Shown here: positions 19,996 through 29,498 of the stretch, piece after piece
How positions within the stretch are numbered: position 1 is the first letter of the stretch
How the letters are laid out: the number at the start of each line of letters is the position of its first letter
NCBI GenBank assembly: GCA_945870105.1
Contig: CAMBRL010000007.1
Coordinates: 1 to 54,415, forward strand
DNA: 54,415 nucleotides
Direction of reading: 5' to 3'
DNA from: Chitinophaga pinensis
GTDB lineage: Bacteria; Bacteroidota; Bacteroidia; SXHM01
Position numbers and translations under genes: made by a program
Notes under the pieces: model-generated
Seen by the model: only the letters and a program-made list of their open reading frames with translations
Told to the model about the DNA's origin: nothing
Database searches by the model: none

Positions 19996-20183
19996 CATTA
20001 AATGAGGAAAGGGGCTCAATCATGTTATGCACATTATTGAAACCCCTTTCCGCCAGATTATACTGAAATACTAATTGGCTTATGAGACCATTTTCTCTCA
20101 GTCGCTGATTTGTTGCAGTGTTCATCTGACTAGCGACCAGCCATCGCATTATTATTAAAAAGCCCCACGCAAGGGGCTTTTTT
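19996..20183 (+). ncRNA. Candidate structured small RNA of unknown family
   Basis: No ORF; hairpins 20006-20051, 20052-20079, 20083-20100, 20101-20137 and a terminator hairpin 20158-20181; promoter box immediately upstream. Confidence 0.6.
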
Positions 20184-20184
20184 T
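20158..20184 (+). terminator. Intrinsic terminator
   Basis: AAAAGCCCC-ACGCAA-GGGGCTTTT followed by further T residues. Confidence 0.88.
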
Positions 20185-20360
20185 ATGACCGTAAATTTCG
20201 GCAATTAATGACCTTACATTTGGTTCAGTTTTGAACAAAAAGGAATAGTTTTCAACCTGACAGATGTCAGAAAAATATTTACTGTATTCGCACTTAAAAC
20301 CTAAAGCATCCCGATAGAATCAAAGTACATTTCCGAAATACTAATTTTGGCATCTCTGAA

Positions 20361-21190
20361 ATGAAACGCTTAGCTCTGCTTATTACGGTATGTATTCTTT
20401 CGCTGGGTATGACACCCGACAAGCAGGGCATTGTTAATGCACAGTATTATTTAAACCAGGCCTATGGTCCGCACAAGCGCAATAAAATGGATGTGTACCT
20501 GCCTGCAACACGCAAAGAAAATACACCCACCATAATTTTAATACACGGTGGCGCCTGGGTAATAGGTAATAAAACAGCTGGCCTGCAGAAATTATAAACG
20601 GCCTGGTGCAACAGGGTTTTGCAGTAGCATGTATTAATTACCGCTATGCCTGCGGTGATTTTCATGCGCAGATGGATGATATACAATCAGCCATTGATTA
20701 CCTGCGCACCAAAAGCACCGAATGGCAAACAGGCAATGGCAACATAGGACTGGCAGGCGTAAGTGCTGGCGCACATCTGTCGCTGTTGTTTGCACATAAA
20801 TATGATCCTGCACATCAGGTAAAAGCAGTGGTTTCTTTAGCCGGCCCTACCAACCTTGGTGATACATTGTTACAAAAATACCTGAACCGCCACTTTATTA
20901 ACTTTGTTATAAAACGTTTTCTGGGCACAACCGATGCACAGGTTTGTGCTGATGCCAGTCCCGCAGTTAACCCCGGCAAAGTGCCTACTTTGTTTATTAA
21001 TGGAGACAGAGATAAACTGATACCCGCAGAACAAAGCCTGCGTATGTTCAATATCCTTGCAGCCAATGCAACCCCTGCCGACACAACCGTTCTGCGAAAT
21101 ACGGGCCATTACATCTATGGTGTCCGAAACGTAAACATCCCGCAACTCAGCAGTGAGATTAATCAGTGGATGAAAACTTATTTGCAGTAA
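20361..21190 (+). pseudogene. Alpha/beta hydrolase (esterase/lipase, BD-FAE-like), frameshifted
   Basis: HGGAW in frame 1 (ends 20597), GVSAGAHLS in a second frame (open upstream of 20606 as PAEIINGLVQQGFAVACINYRYA); one missing base near 20579-20583 restores a continuous frame. Confidence 0.8.
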
Positions 21191-21229
21191 CACAGTGCAG
21201 GTGTGATGCCCCGCTCGTTGCTTATACGC

Positions 21230-22270
21230 TTAGAGAATTTTCCGTGTGCGGATTTTTAAAAACGCAACTACTTCATCATCATTTTTAAAAACAGTACCAA
21301 TATTTACAAAGTGTTTTGCGAGCACCTTGTATTGCTTCAGCATCAGCAGCAGCCAGATAAAAAAGAAATCAATTCCTTCAAACACAATGGCACGTTGCCG
21401 GCCATACTCAGCGTTGTTGGCAATAAAATCAGCAGGCATATCGGTCCAGTGCATCTTGGGTGATAAGTGATGGCCAATGTGGTAACCGTCATTAAAGCAC
21501 TTTCTGTTATAACCCGAATTGATGCAGGTAATGCTGTTGAGGTAACTGTTGCCGCTATCGCTGGCATCAATAAATGCATGTTGTCCCCAGTTACCTGCCA
21601 TCATTGCAAAACGGGTAAGAATAAACGGCATAATAAAAACAACAAGCGTTGCCTGCCAGTTTATAAAGCTGAGCGCAATACATAAAACAAAAAAAGAAGC
21701 TTCGCCTCGTATTACTTTTTTCATCAGCTTCTTGCGCTTTTTGCGGTGGAAATAATTTGCCAGTTCAATTAATCCTATGAAAAAGAATTCCAGATAATAG
21801 CGCATAAAACCACGAAAGCTGTCGCGTTGGTAGTGCATGGTGCTGCTGCAATCATCTTTAAGATTATTTTCCGCATGGTGCATACCCACATGGTGGCTGA
21901 AATAGGTTTCAGGTGATTGTCCGAAAAAAGGGCCTATAACCCAGGGAATAATGTTATTTGCCCAATCATTTGTTCTGCGAAAAAGTGCGTTGTGACTGGT
22001 ATTGTGAAGCATAAGGGTAAAAGGACCCATAAAATAAAGCAACACAGAAAGTATATAAACCAAGGCTCCTGCATTCCATGCCCATCCTTGCAGTAAGGGT
22101 GTATAAAGAATAACTGCAAGAGAAATTACAAAACAAAAAATCTGCAAACACAAATAAATAAAGGGAAGATCACGCGCATCATTTATCAGCGAACTAAAAA
22201 ATCTATCCAAAACACCCGGGTGCTCATTTTTAACAAACCCCGGATCAGTGATGGAAGAAAGCGTTTTCAT
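21230..22270 (-). CDS. Fatty acid desaturase family protein
   Basis: Histidine boxes HNTSHNALF, HHVGMHHAEN and GYHIGHHLSP. Confidence 0.88.
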   Translation of the reverse strand: MKTLSSITDPGFVKNEHPGVLDRFFSSLINDARDLPFIYLCLQIFCFVISLAVILYTPLLQGWAWNAGALVYILSVLLYFMGPFTLMLHNTSHNALFRRTNDWANNIIPWVIGPFFGQSPETYFSHHVGMHHAENNLKDDCSSTMHYQRDSFRGFMRYYLEFFFIGLIELANYFHRKKRKKLMKKVIRGEASFFVLCIALSFINWQATLVVFIMPFILTRFAMMAGNWGQHAFIDASDSGNSYLNSITCINSGYNRKCFNDGYHIGHHLSPKMHWTDMPADFIANNAEYGRQRAIVFEGIDFFFIWLLLMLKQYKVLAKHFVNIGTVFKNDDEVVAFLKIRTRKIL

Positions 22271-22343
22271 GAAGTTTTCAAAAGTAGATAAATATTTATA
22301 GCGGCTCTAATTTCAACAAACAGCTTCCATAACTATTAATATC

Positions 22344-22351
22344 TATTTTTG
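22344..22351 (+). promoter_or_regulatory. -7 promoter element
   Basis: TATTTTTG matches TAnnTTTG, upstream of ATG at 22378. Confidence 0.5.
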
Positions 22352-22377
22352 GCGTGCCTGTAAAAACCAATAGCACT

Positions 22378-23013
22378 ATGCCGCGCCACTTCGTTCACAA
22401 CAAAAATCTATCACCTCCCATGTTTGAAAATAAATTCTTCGATTATTTTTCAAGAGTTCATTTCAGCATTGTGCTTATTGTTTATGTTCCGGTGGTATGT
22501 TGGTTTTTGTACCAGTCGGTTTATAATTATAATCTTGCATTTACAATCATTATTACGTTGTTACTATTCGGACTTTTTTGCTGGTCAATAATGGAATATA
22601 CACTTCACCGTTTTGTCTTTCATTATCACCCTGTCAGCAAAGCAGGAAAACGAATTCATTTTATTCTGCACGGTGTGCACCATGATTTCCCAAGCGATTC
22701 AAGACGATTGGTAATGCCTCCCGGAGCCAGCATTCCGCTTGCAGTGGTTATCTATTATGCATGCTATGCCATTTTCGGAAGTGTGTATGCAGCACCGTTT
22801 TTTTCAGGATTTGTTATTGGATATATTATTTATGACATGAGCCATTATGCTGTTCATCATTTGAACTACAAAAACAAACTGTTTCAAACAATTAAAAAAC
22901 ACCACATGCTTCATCATTACAAAGACCCCAACGCAGGCTTTGGTTTCACCTCCAAAATATGGGATCAGGCATTTGGTACAGATTTTAAAAAGGATGGCAA
23001 CAAGGTTATTTAA
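22378..23013 (+). CDS. Fatty acid hydroxylase / sterol desaturase superfamily protein
   Basis: EYTLHRFVFHYHP, HFILHGVHHDFPSD, YAVHHLNYKNKLFQTIKKHHMLHHYKD histidine clusters; start at ATG 22378 preferred to GTG 22354. Confidence 0.88.
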   Translation: MPRHFVHNKNLSPPMFENKFFDYFSRVHFSIVLIVYVPVVCWFLYQSVYNYNLAFTIIITLLLFGLFCWSIMEYTLHRFVFHYHPVSKAGKRIHFILHGVHHDFPSDSRRLVMPPGASIPLAVVIYYACYAIFGSVYAAPFFSGFVIGYIIYDMSHYAVHHLNYKNKLFQTIKKHHMLHHYKDPNAGFGFTSKIWDQAFGTDFKKDGNKVI

Positions 23014-23136
23014 AAGATACCGCTTCTGCGGGAGCTTTTTATTGTCACATTATCTGCTTACCGTTCACATTCTTTAACACCCTACCTCAAAATAATAATT
23101 CCTATTTTCGCTCGCCTTCAAACAAAACCTGAACAC

Positions 23137-26100
23137 TTGAAACAATATAACCTCATCAACAACATAGCCGGCTGGCTCATCTTTGCCGTTGCTGCCTTCG
23201 TTTACGTTTCTACCATTGAACCTACCGCAAGCTGGTGGGATTGCGGTGAATATATCTCTGCATCCTACAAACTCATGGTAGGTCACGAGCCGGGTGCTCC
23301 CATGTTTCAGATGATAGCGCGCCTCTTCTCACTGCTTGCCGGTGATGATGTTACGCAAGTGGCAAAATGGGTAAACATTATGTCGGCACTGGCAAGTGCC
23401 TTTACTATTTTGTTTTTGTTCTGGAGCATTACCGCTTTTGCAAAGAAGATGATTTTCAAAAACGGAGAATTTACCATGCCCGGAATTATTGCCGTAATAG
23501 GCAGCGGAGTGGTAGGTGCACTGGCTTACACCTTCTCCGATTCATTCTGGTTCTCGGCAGTAGAAGGTGAAGTATATGCCATGTCATCGTTTTTCACCGC
23601 TATTGTTTTCTGGGCAATATTGAAATGGGAAAGCGTTGCCGATAAACCTCATGCCGACAGATGGATTATATTGATTGCCCTTTTGATGGGTATGTCAATC
23701 GGTGTCCACTTACTGAATTTGCTGGCCATTCCTGCGTTGGTTATTGTTTACTATTTCAAGAAATACGATTTCAGTATTCAGGGTTTTATTGCTGCACTCG
23801 GAGTCTCCGTTTTAATTCTGGTGGGCGTGCAATACGGTGTTATACCGGGAGTGGTAAAGCTGGCTTCTCTGTTTGAACTGTTGTTTGTAAACAGTTTTGG
23901 TTTGCCGTTCAACAGCGGAGTGGTGTTCTATTTCATCCTCTTAATTTCAGCAATTGTATTTGGTATCTGGTACACACAAAAACATCAGAAACATATTGCC
24001 AACACCATCATTTTGGCGCTTACCTTTTTGTTGATTGGTTACAGTGCCTACTTCTTTTCTGTCATTCGCTCCAACGCCAATCCGCCAATGGACGAAAGTA
24101 ATCCTGATAATGTATTTGCCCTCATCAGCTACCTCAATCGTGAGCAATATGGCGATCGTCCGTTGTTTAAAGGGCATTACTTCACCGCTAAAATGACCAA
24201 GACCGAAAAGGGCGGAAAGGTTTGGCACAAAGGAAAAGACAAGTATGAAGTGGTGGAAGAAAAAACAATTCCCGTTTATGATTCGCGCAACAGCGGAATA
24301 TTTCCGCGTATGTACAGTAATCAGGCGCATCATATAACAGAGTATAAAAACTGGAGCGGAACTGATGGCAAACGCAAACCAACCATGTCTGAGAACATTA
24401 ATTTCTTTGTTGACTATCAACTCGGTCACATGTATTTCCGCTACTTTATGTGGAACTTTGCTGGACGTCAAAACGATGTGCAGGGCAATGGTGCCGATGG
24501 AACAGGTGCAAGTGATTTGCTCAACGGCAACTGGATTTCAGGTATTCCATTTATTGACGAAGGGCGTCTTGGTCCTCAGGATAATCTTCCTGTTTCCATT
24601 ACTTCCAACAAAGCCAACAACAAGTTTTACATGATTCCTTTTCTCCTTGGAATTATTGGTTTAATAGGTCATTTCATGAAAGACAGAAAAGATTTTTTCG
24701 TGGTGATGTTGTTATTCATACTCACCGGTGTTGCCATTGTGGTTTACCTGAATCAGTATCCGTATCAACCGCGCGAACGGGATTATGCCTATGTAGGTTC
24801 GTTCTATGCCTTTGCCATCTGGATAGGACTTTCGGTTGCTGCTATTTACGACTGGATTTCAAAGAAAGGTCCTGCTATTGCAGCAGCAGGAATTGGAGTT
24901 GCATTGGGGCTTTCAGGTCCTTACCTGATGGCAAAAGATGGCTGGGATGATCACGACAGAAGCAACAGAACAGCAGCCCGCGACCTTGCAGCCAACTATT
25001 TAAAAACGTGTGCACCCAACGCCATTATTTTCACGAACGGTGATAATGATACATTCCCGCTGTGGTATGCGCAGGAAGTGGAAGGCATACGCACCGATGT
25101 GCGCGTTGTTAACCTCAGTCTTTTCAATACCAGCTGGTACATTGACCAGTTGCGCAGAAAAGCATATGAATCAGATCCGCTGCCGTTTTCTCTTGGCGAA
25201 GAAAAATTATTAGGCGACAGAAGATTACAGCTTCCCCTTGTTGACCGCAATATTCCGGGTTATGTTGACCTGAAAAAAGTAATTGATTTTGTTTCGCGTG
25301 ATGACAAAGAATACAAGATTGCAACCAATGGCGGTGATTTCAATTACATACCAACCCACAAATTCCGCATCCCTGTTGACTCTGCAAAAGTAATGAGCAA
25401 CGGAACTGTTTCTATTGCCGATACTGCCGGATTAGTTAAAGCAATTGAGTGGGAAGTGCAGGATAATTATATCACCCGCAATCACCTGATGATGCTTGAT
25501 ATTTTAGCCAACAATAACTGGGAACGCCCGATTTATTTTGCAGTAACTGTAGGCGATGATTTGTATCTGAATCTGCAGGATTACTTCCGTGTGGAAGGTT
25601 TTGCTTATCGTCTGGTTCCTGTTAAAAATACACCAAGAGACGGACAAACAGGAACGGTATCTTCCGACAAAATGTACGAAAACATGGTGAACACTTTTGC
25701 CTGGGGAAACATGCTTGATTCAAATGTATATCAGGGAACTGAAACGGTGCGGATGAGCATGAACTACCGCAATATGTTTGCACGTCTTGCCTTCTCACTC
25801 TTTGATGAGGGCAAAAAAGAAGAGGCCATAAAAACAATTGATAAGTGTCTGGAACAAATTCCTGCTTCTTCCATTGAGTTTAATTTTTCGGCATTGCCTT
25901 TAATGGAAGCTTACTACCGTTTTGGCGAAAATGAAAAAGCAAATAAAATAGCGGAGAAGATGGCAGATATTTACAGCCGCGAAATGGATTACTATAGTTC
26001 TCTTCCGCTTGAATTTGCACAGCGAACCGGCAAGCAGCCCCGTATTGCTTTTTCTGTATTGCAGCGTTTGGTGCAGATTACCGGCACTTACAAACAAGAC

Positions 26101-26184
26101 GAACTGAATGCTCGTTTGAAAAAAATGTTTGAGGAGAAGAAAGATGCGTTTGTAAATTCTCCGGCAGCAAAGTCGATTAAGTAA
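23137..26184 (+). CDS. DUF2723 family membrane glycosyltransferase (TMEM260-like)
   Basis: TTG start; FVYVSTIEPTASWWDCGEYISASYKLMVGHEPGAPMFQMIARLFSLLAG is the DUF2723 N-terminal signature; multi-TM; NGDNDTFPLWYAQEVEGIRTDVRVVNLSLFNTSWYIDQL. Confidence 0.9.
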   Translation: MKQYNLINNIAGWLIFAVAAFVYVSTIEPTASWWDCGEYISASYKLMVGHEPGAPMFQMIARLFSLLAGDDVTQVAKWVNIMSALASAFTILFLFWSITAFAKKMIFKNGEFTMPGIIAVIGSGVVGALAYTFSDSFWFSAVEGEVYAMSSFFTAIVFWAILKWESVADKPHADRWIILIALLMGMSIGVHLLNLLAIPALVIVYYFKKYDFSIQGFIAALGVSVLILVGVQYGVIPGVVKLASLFELLFVNSFGLPFNSGVVFYFILLISAIVFGIWYTQKHQKHIANTIILALTFLLIGYSAYFFSVIRSNANPPMDESNPDNVFALISYLNREQYGDRPLFKGHYFTAKMTKTEKGGKVWHKGKDKYEVVEEKTIPVYDSRNSGIFPRMYSNQAHHITEYKNWSGTDGKRKPTMSENINFFVDYQLGHMYFRYFMWNFAGRQNDVQGNGADGTGASDLLNGNWISGIPFIDEGRLGPQDNLPVSITSNKANNKFYMIPFLLGIIGLIGHFMKDRKDFFVVMLLFILTGVAIVVYLNQYPYQPRERDYAYVGSFYAFAIWIGLSVAAIYDWISKKGPAIAAAGIGVALGLSGPYLMAKDGWDDHDRSNRTAARDLAANYLKTCAPNAIIFTNGDNDTFPLWYAQEVEGIRTDVRVVNLSLFNTSWYIDQLRRKAYESDPLPFSLGEEKLLGDRRLQLPLVDRNIPGYVDLKKVIDFVSRDDKEYKIATNGGDFNYIPTHKFRIPVDSAKVMSNGTVSIADTAGLVKAIEWEVQDNYITRNHLMMLDILANNNWERPIYFAVTVGDDLYLNLQDYFRVEGFAYRLVPVKNTPRDGQTGTVSSDKMYENMVNTFAWGNMLDSNVYQGTETVRMSMNYRNMFARLAFSLFDEGKKEEAIKTIDKCLEQIPASSIEFNFSALPLMEAYYRFGENEKANKIAEKMADIYSREMDYYSSLPLEFAQRTGKQPRIAFSVLQRLVQITGTYKQDELNARLKKMFEEKKDAFVNSPAAKSIK

Positions 26185-26187
26185 CAA

Positions 26188-26269
26188 CGTCATTGCGAGG
26201 GTTTTTCACCCGAAGCAATCTCTTGATAATATTCAATTAGGAGATTGCTTCGCTTCGCTCGCAATGACG
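26188..26269. repeat. REP-like inverted pair, family A, between convergent genes
   Basis: CGTCATTGCGAGGGTTTTTCACCCGAAGCAATCTC ... GAGATTGCTTCGCTTCGCTCGCAATGACG. Confidence 0.8.
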
Positions 26270-26270
26270 C

Positions 26271-29200
26271 TTACGCCTTCACTCCTATAATACACATATC
26301 ATCCACCTGCTCGTGGCTGCCCATCCATTGTTTGTAGTGAGCAAGTATGCGTGCTTTCTGTTCTTCCATTGGAAGATGTCCGAGCGTTTGCAGCAGTTCG
26401 CGTAAAGAAGCCTTCTTGAATTTCTTTCCTTTCGCACCACCAAACTGGTCAACAATACCATCCGAGAACATATAAAAACTATCGCCCGGCTGCAGTTGAT
26501 ACGTGTGATTAGAAAATGATTTAGGCTCATCTGTAAATTGCCCGATTGCCATGCGGTCGGCTTTCAATTCAATCAATTCGCCCTTGCTGATAATAAACAG
26601 CGGATTGTGTGCACCTGCATATTCCAGCTCCAGCGTTTTGGTGTTAAAGTTGCACAATGCCATGTCCATACCATCGCGCACCGCTGTGCCTTCGGTGGCT
26701 TTGTGCAGCGTTTCATTCACTGAAAGGTTAAGATAATTAAGAATGATAGAAGGCTTTAATAAACGGTGTTCGTTCACTGCCTGGTTCAATCCGTTGTGAC
26801 CGATAATGCTCATAAATGCACCCGGCACACCATGTCCGGTGCAGTCAACCACCGAAAGCAAAACATTGTCGCCACGTTTTTCAATCCAGTAAAAGTCACC
26901 GCTTACTATAGCTTTGGGCATGTAGATAATGAATGAATCTTTCAGAAAATTTTTGAAAGTTTCTTGCGGAGGAAGCACTGCTTCCTGCAAAGTCTTTGCG
27001 TAGTTGATACTGTCGGTGATGTCGCGATTTTTATCTTCAATAATATCTTTCTGCGAAGAGATTTCTTCCTTCTGACGCGTAATCTGCCAGTTTGCCCTGC
27101 GTATGCTTACATAACTGTAAATAGCAGCAGCAACCACCAAAGCGATAATCAGAAAAAACCACCAGCGCTGCCAAAAAGGCGGTTCAATAATGAATTTGAA
27201 CGAAACAGATTTGGCATTCACAATGTCTTCCTCTGTACCTGATTTCACCAGAAATTCATACTCGCCTGCAGGAAGATTAGAATAAGTTTCAGACGTTTTA
27301 AATGTTACAGGCAACCATTCCTTATCAAATCCTTTCAGGTAATATTGATAAGCAATTTCGTGCGGATTGGTAAGGCTGATACCCACATAATCAAAGGTGA
27401 GGTGATTGCGGTCGAAAGGCAAAACCAGATTGATGGGAATATTTTTATCGTCAACGCTGTCGGCAAATAATTTCCATTCTACTGTTTGCGAAAACAGGCG
27501 TATGGATTTTAAAACAGTAATCGGTTCCGTATTTTTTGGCAGATCAAATTCGGGCTGATAAACCACCAGACCATTGGCAGTGCCTATCCATATTTTTCCT
27601 TTGTTGTCAATAATCAGGGCATTATTACCACAACCTCCCGGAAATCCATCGTCTTTACCATAATAGCGGTTGCGGTTGATATCATCGCCCTTCACAGTTA
27701 TGTGATTAATACCCTTAGGCATGCCCAACCACATGCTGTTATTTTTATCAAATACCAATGAATAGACAGCGCTTGATTTCAGTCCGTCTTTTTCCGAAAA
27801 ATGAGTGAGATAGCTGCGATTGTAACGGTAAACTCCGTCATTCGTGCCGAACCATAAATCCCAGTTCTCGTCTTCATCAATGCAGCGCACACGGTCTCCA
27901 ATAAAACCATTTCCCTTGTTCATATGCTGCACGCTGGTGCCATTATAACGCAAGACTCCATCTTCGTATCCAAACCATAGAATTCCCTCGCTGTCTTTGT
28001 AAATACAATAGGTTTTATCGCGAAATTTTTCGGCTTCTTTAAAGGGAATTATTTTAGTGTCTTCTACTTTAGCTATCCCTTTCCAAGTGGCCAGCCATAT
28101 TGTTCCGTTCTCCTCTACCAGAATATCTAATATCTTATTAAAATCATTTTCGTCTGAAATAATCTTAGTGAATTTTTTACCATCAAATCTTGTAAGTCCA
28201 AAATCAGTTCCGATAAGAATATTACCTTTTCTATCCTGACCAAAACACAAAACATCTTCGCTGCTCAACCCGCTTTTTTCTTTGTAAGTGCGGAATTTTG
28301 TCCCGTCAAAAGTGGTAGCTCCCCGTTTGGTTCCAATCCAATAAAGTCCCGAACTATCCTGAAAAACTGCTTCAATATTATCGTCCGGCAAACTGTCGCG
28401 GATGTTATAACTGAAAAACATTTCGCTGCTCAGCTTTGACAAACCGTTGGTTTTGGAAGCAAACCACATATTGCCTTCACGATCCTGAATAACTTTCCAG
28501 ATGTTGTTATCCACCAAACCGTTTGACTTTTTGAATTTCGTAAACTCACCGTTACGGTATTTGAAAACACCTTCGCTGCTGCCAATCCATAAATTGCCGA
28601 CATCATCTTTACAAAATTCATAGAACGGAATTTCGCTCATTGTACCAGGCACTTTTACCTGCGTTATTTTTTCGTTCTCCAGATTAAACAGGCCTTCATG
28701 TGTGGCTATCCAGTAGTTCTGTGTTCCGCGCTGAGTAATAGAATACACGTAGTTTGATTTCAATCCGTTTGCAATAGTGTAGTTCTTTACCTTATCTCCG
28801 CTGAAAAGGAACAAACCATTCTGAATGGTGCAGAACCAGGTGTTGCCTTTGCCGTCCTCTACAATGTTCAGCACTGTGGAATTATCCAGCACCGAGTCCA
28901 ACTTAAAAGGAATAACGGTATCGCCTTTCAATACACAAACCCCCTTGCCTGTGCCCAACAGAATTTTACCTTTTTTATCTTTAAAGACTTTTACAACGCC
29001 ATTGTGCGAAAGCCCTTTTTCGGTAGTATAGTTTGTAAATTTTTTACCGTCATAAACACTCAGACCTTTGTTGGTGCCGATATAAAGATTGCCTTCGTTG
29101 CCCTGTGTAATACTGTAAACAACATTGTTGGCGAGGCCATTAGTTTCAGTTAAAATTTCAGGTGTACTACCGTCATAGCGGGCAATACCACCCTGATTTG

Positions 29201-29372
29201 TTCCAATCCAAAGCCTGCCGCTTGCATCCTGAAAAATGCTGAGCACCTGTGACTGCGGCAAACCGTTTTCTACCGTAAAATTTTTGAAGAAATAGGTTTG
29301 TGAAAACAGCGGAGAAGCAAAACACAGAAGCGCGAAAAACAGAAGTGCTCTGTTAAAATAGTTAAGGCGCAT
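26271..29372 (-). CDS. Two-component-regulator-type beta-propeller + Y_Y_Y domain + TM + PP2C/SpoIIE phosphatase
   Basis: Repeated GxLWIGTxxG(L/V)xxYdG units; Y_Y_Y region YQYYLKGFDKEWLPVT...YSNLPAGEYEFLVKS; SpoIIE region YMPKAIVSGDFYWIEKRGDNVLLSVVDCTGHGVPGAFMSIIGHNGLNQ. Confidence 0.9.
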   Translation of the reverse strand: MRLNYFNRALLFFALLCFASPLFSQTYFFKNFTVENGLPQSQVLSIFQDASGRLWIGTNQGGIARYDGSTPEILTETNGLANNVVYSITQGNEGNLYIGTNKGLSVYDGKKFTNYTTEKGLSHNGVVKVFKDKKGKILLGTGKGVCVLKGDTVIPFKLDSVLDNSTVLNIVEDGKGNTWFCTIQNGLFLFSGDKVKNYTIANGLKSNYVYSITQRGTQNYWIATHEGLFNLENEKITQVKVPGTMSEIPFYEFCKDDVGNLWIGSSEGVFKYRNGEFTKFKKSNGLVDNNIWKVIQDREGNMWFASKTNGLSKLSSEMFFSYNIRDSLPDDNIEAVFQDSSGLYWIGTKRGATTFDGTKFRTYKEKSGLSSEDVLCFGQDRKGNILIGTDFGLTRFDGKKFTKIISDENDFNKILDILVEENGTIWLATWKGIAKVEDTKIIPFKEAEKFRDKTYCIYKDSEGILWFGYEDGVLRYNGTSVQHMNKGNGFIGDRVRCIDEDENWDLWFGTNDGVYRYNRSYLTHFSEKDGLKSSAVYSLVFDKNNSMWLGMPKGINHITVKGDDINRNRYYGKDDGFPGGCGNNALIIDNKGKIWIGTANGLVVYQPEFDLPKNTEPITVLKSIRLFSQTVEWKLFADSVDDKNIPINLVLPFDRNHLTFDYVGISLTNPHEIAYQYYLKGFDKEWLPVTFKTSETYSNLPAGEYEFLVKSGTEEDIVNAKSVSFKFIIEPPFWQRWWFFLIIALVVAAAIYSYVSIRRANWQITRQKEEISSQKDIIEDKNRDITDSINYAKTLQEAVLPPQETFKNFLKDSFIIYMPKAIVSGDFYWIEKRGDNVLLSVVDCTGHGVPGAFMSIIGHNGLNQAVNEHRLLKPSIILNYLNLSVNETLHKATEGTAVRDGMDMALCNFNTKTLELEYAGAHNPLFIISKGELIELKADRMAIGQFTDEPKSFSNHTYQLQPGDSFYMFSDGIVDQFGGAKGKKFKKASLRELLQTLGHLPMEEQKARILAHYKQWMGSHEQVDDMCIIGVKA

Positions 29373-29498
29373 GTTGTTTCTGTTCAAAGCAAAAGGGTTA
29401 TATAGCAGACGACAAACTTACACGAATTAATAAAAACTTAAACTAAGCGTTGTTCTGCTTAATCACAAATCCACTACTTTCGTAAATTATCATTCAAC

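Noticed and set aside
20052-20150. tRNA or tmRNA
   Set aside because: No cloverleaf, T-loop GTTCRA motif or CCA-type acceptor arrangement could be found.
23014-23060. Terminator after the hydroxylase gene (ccgcttctgcgg...ctttttatt)
   Set aside because: The stem is only about 4 bp; too weak to call with confidence.
10015-26269. Insertion sequences or transposons behind the dispersed repeats
   Set aside because: No transposase-like ORF, target-site duplication or IS ends were recognisable in the window.
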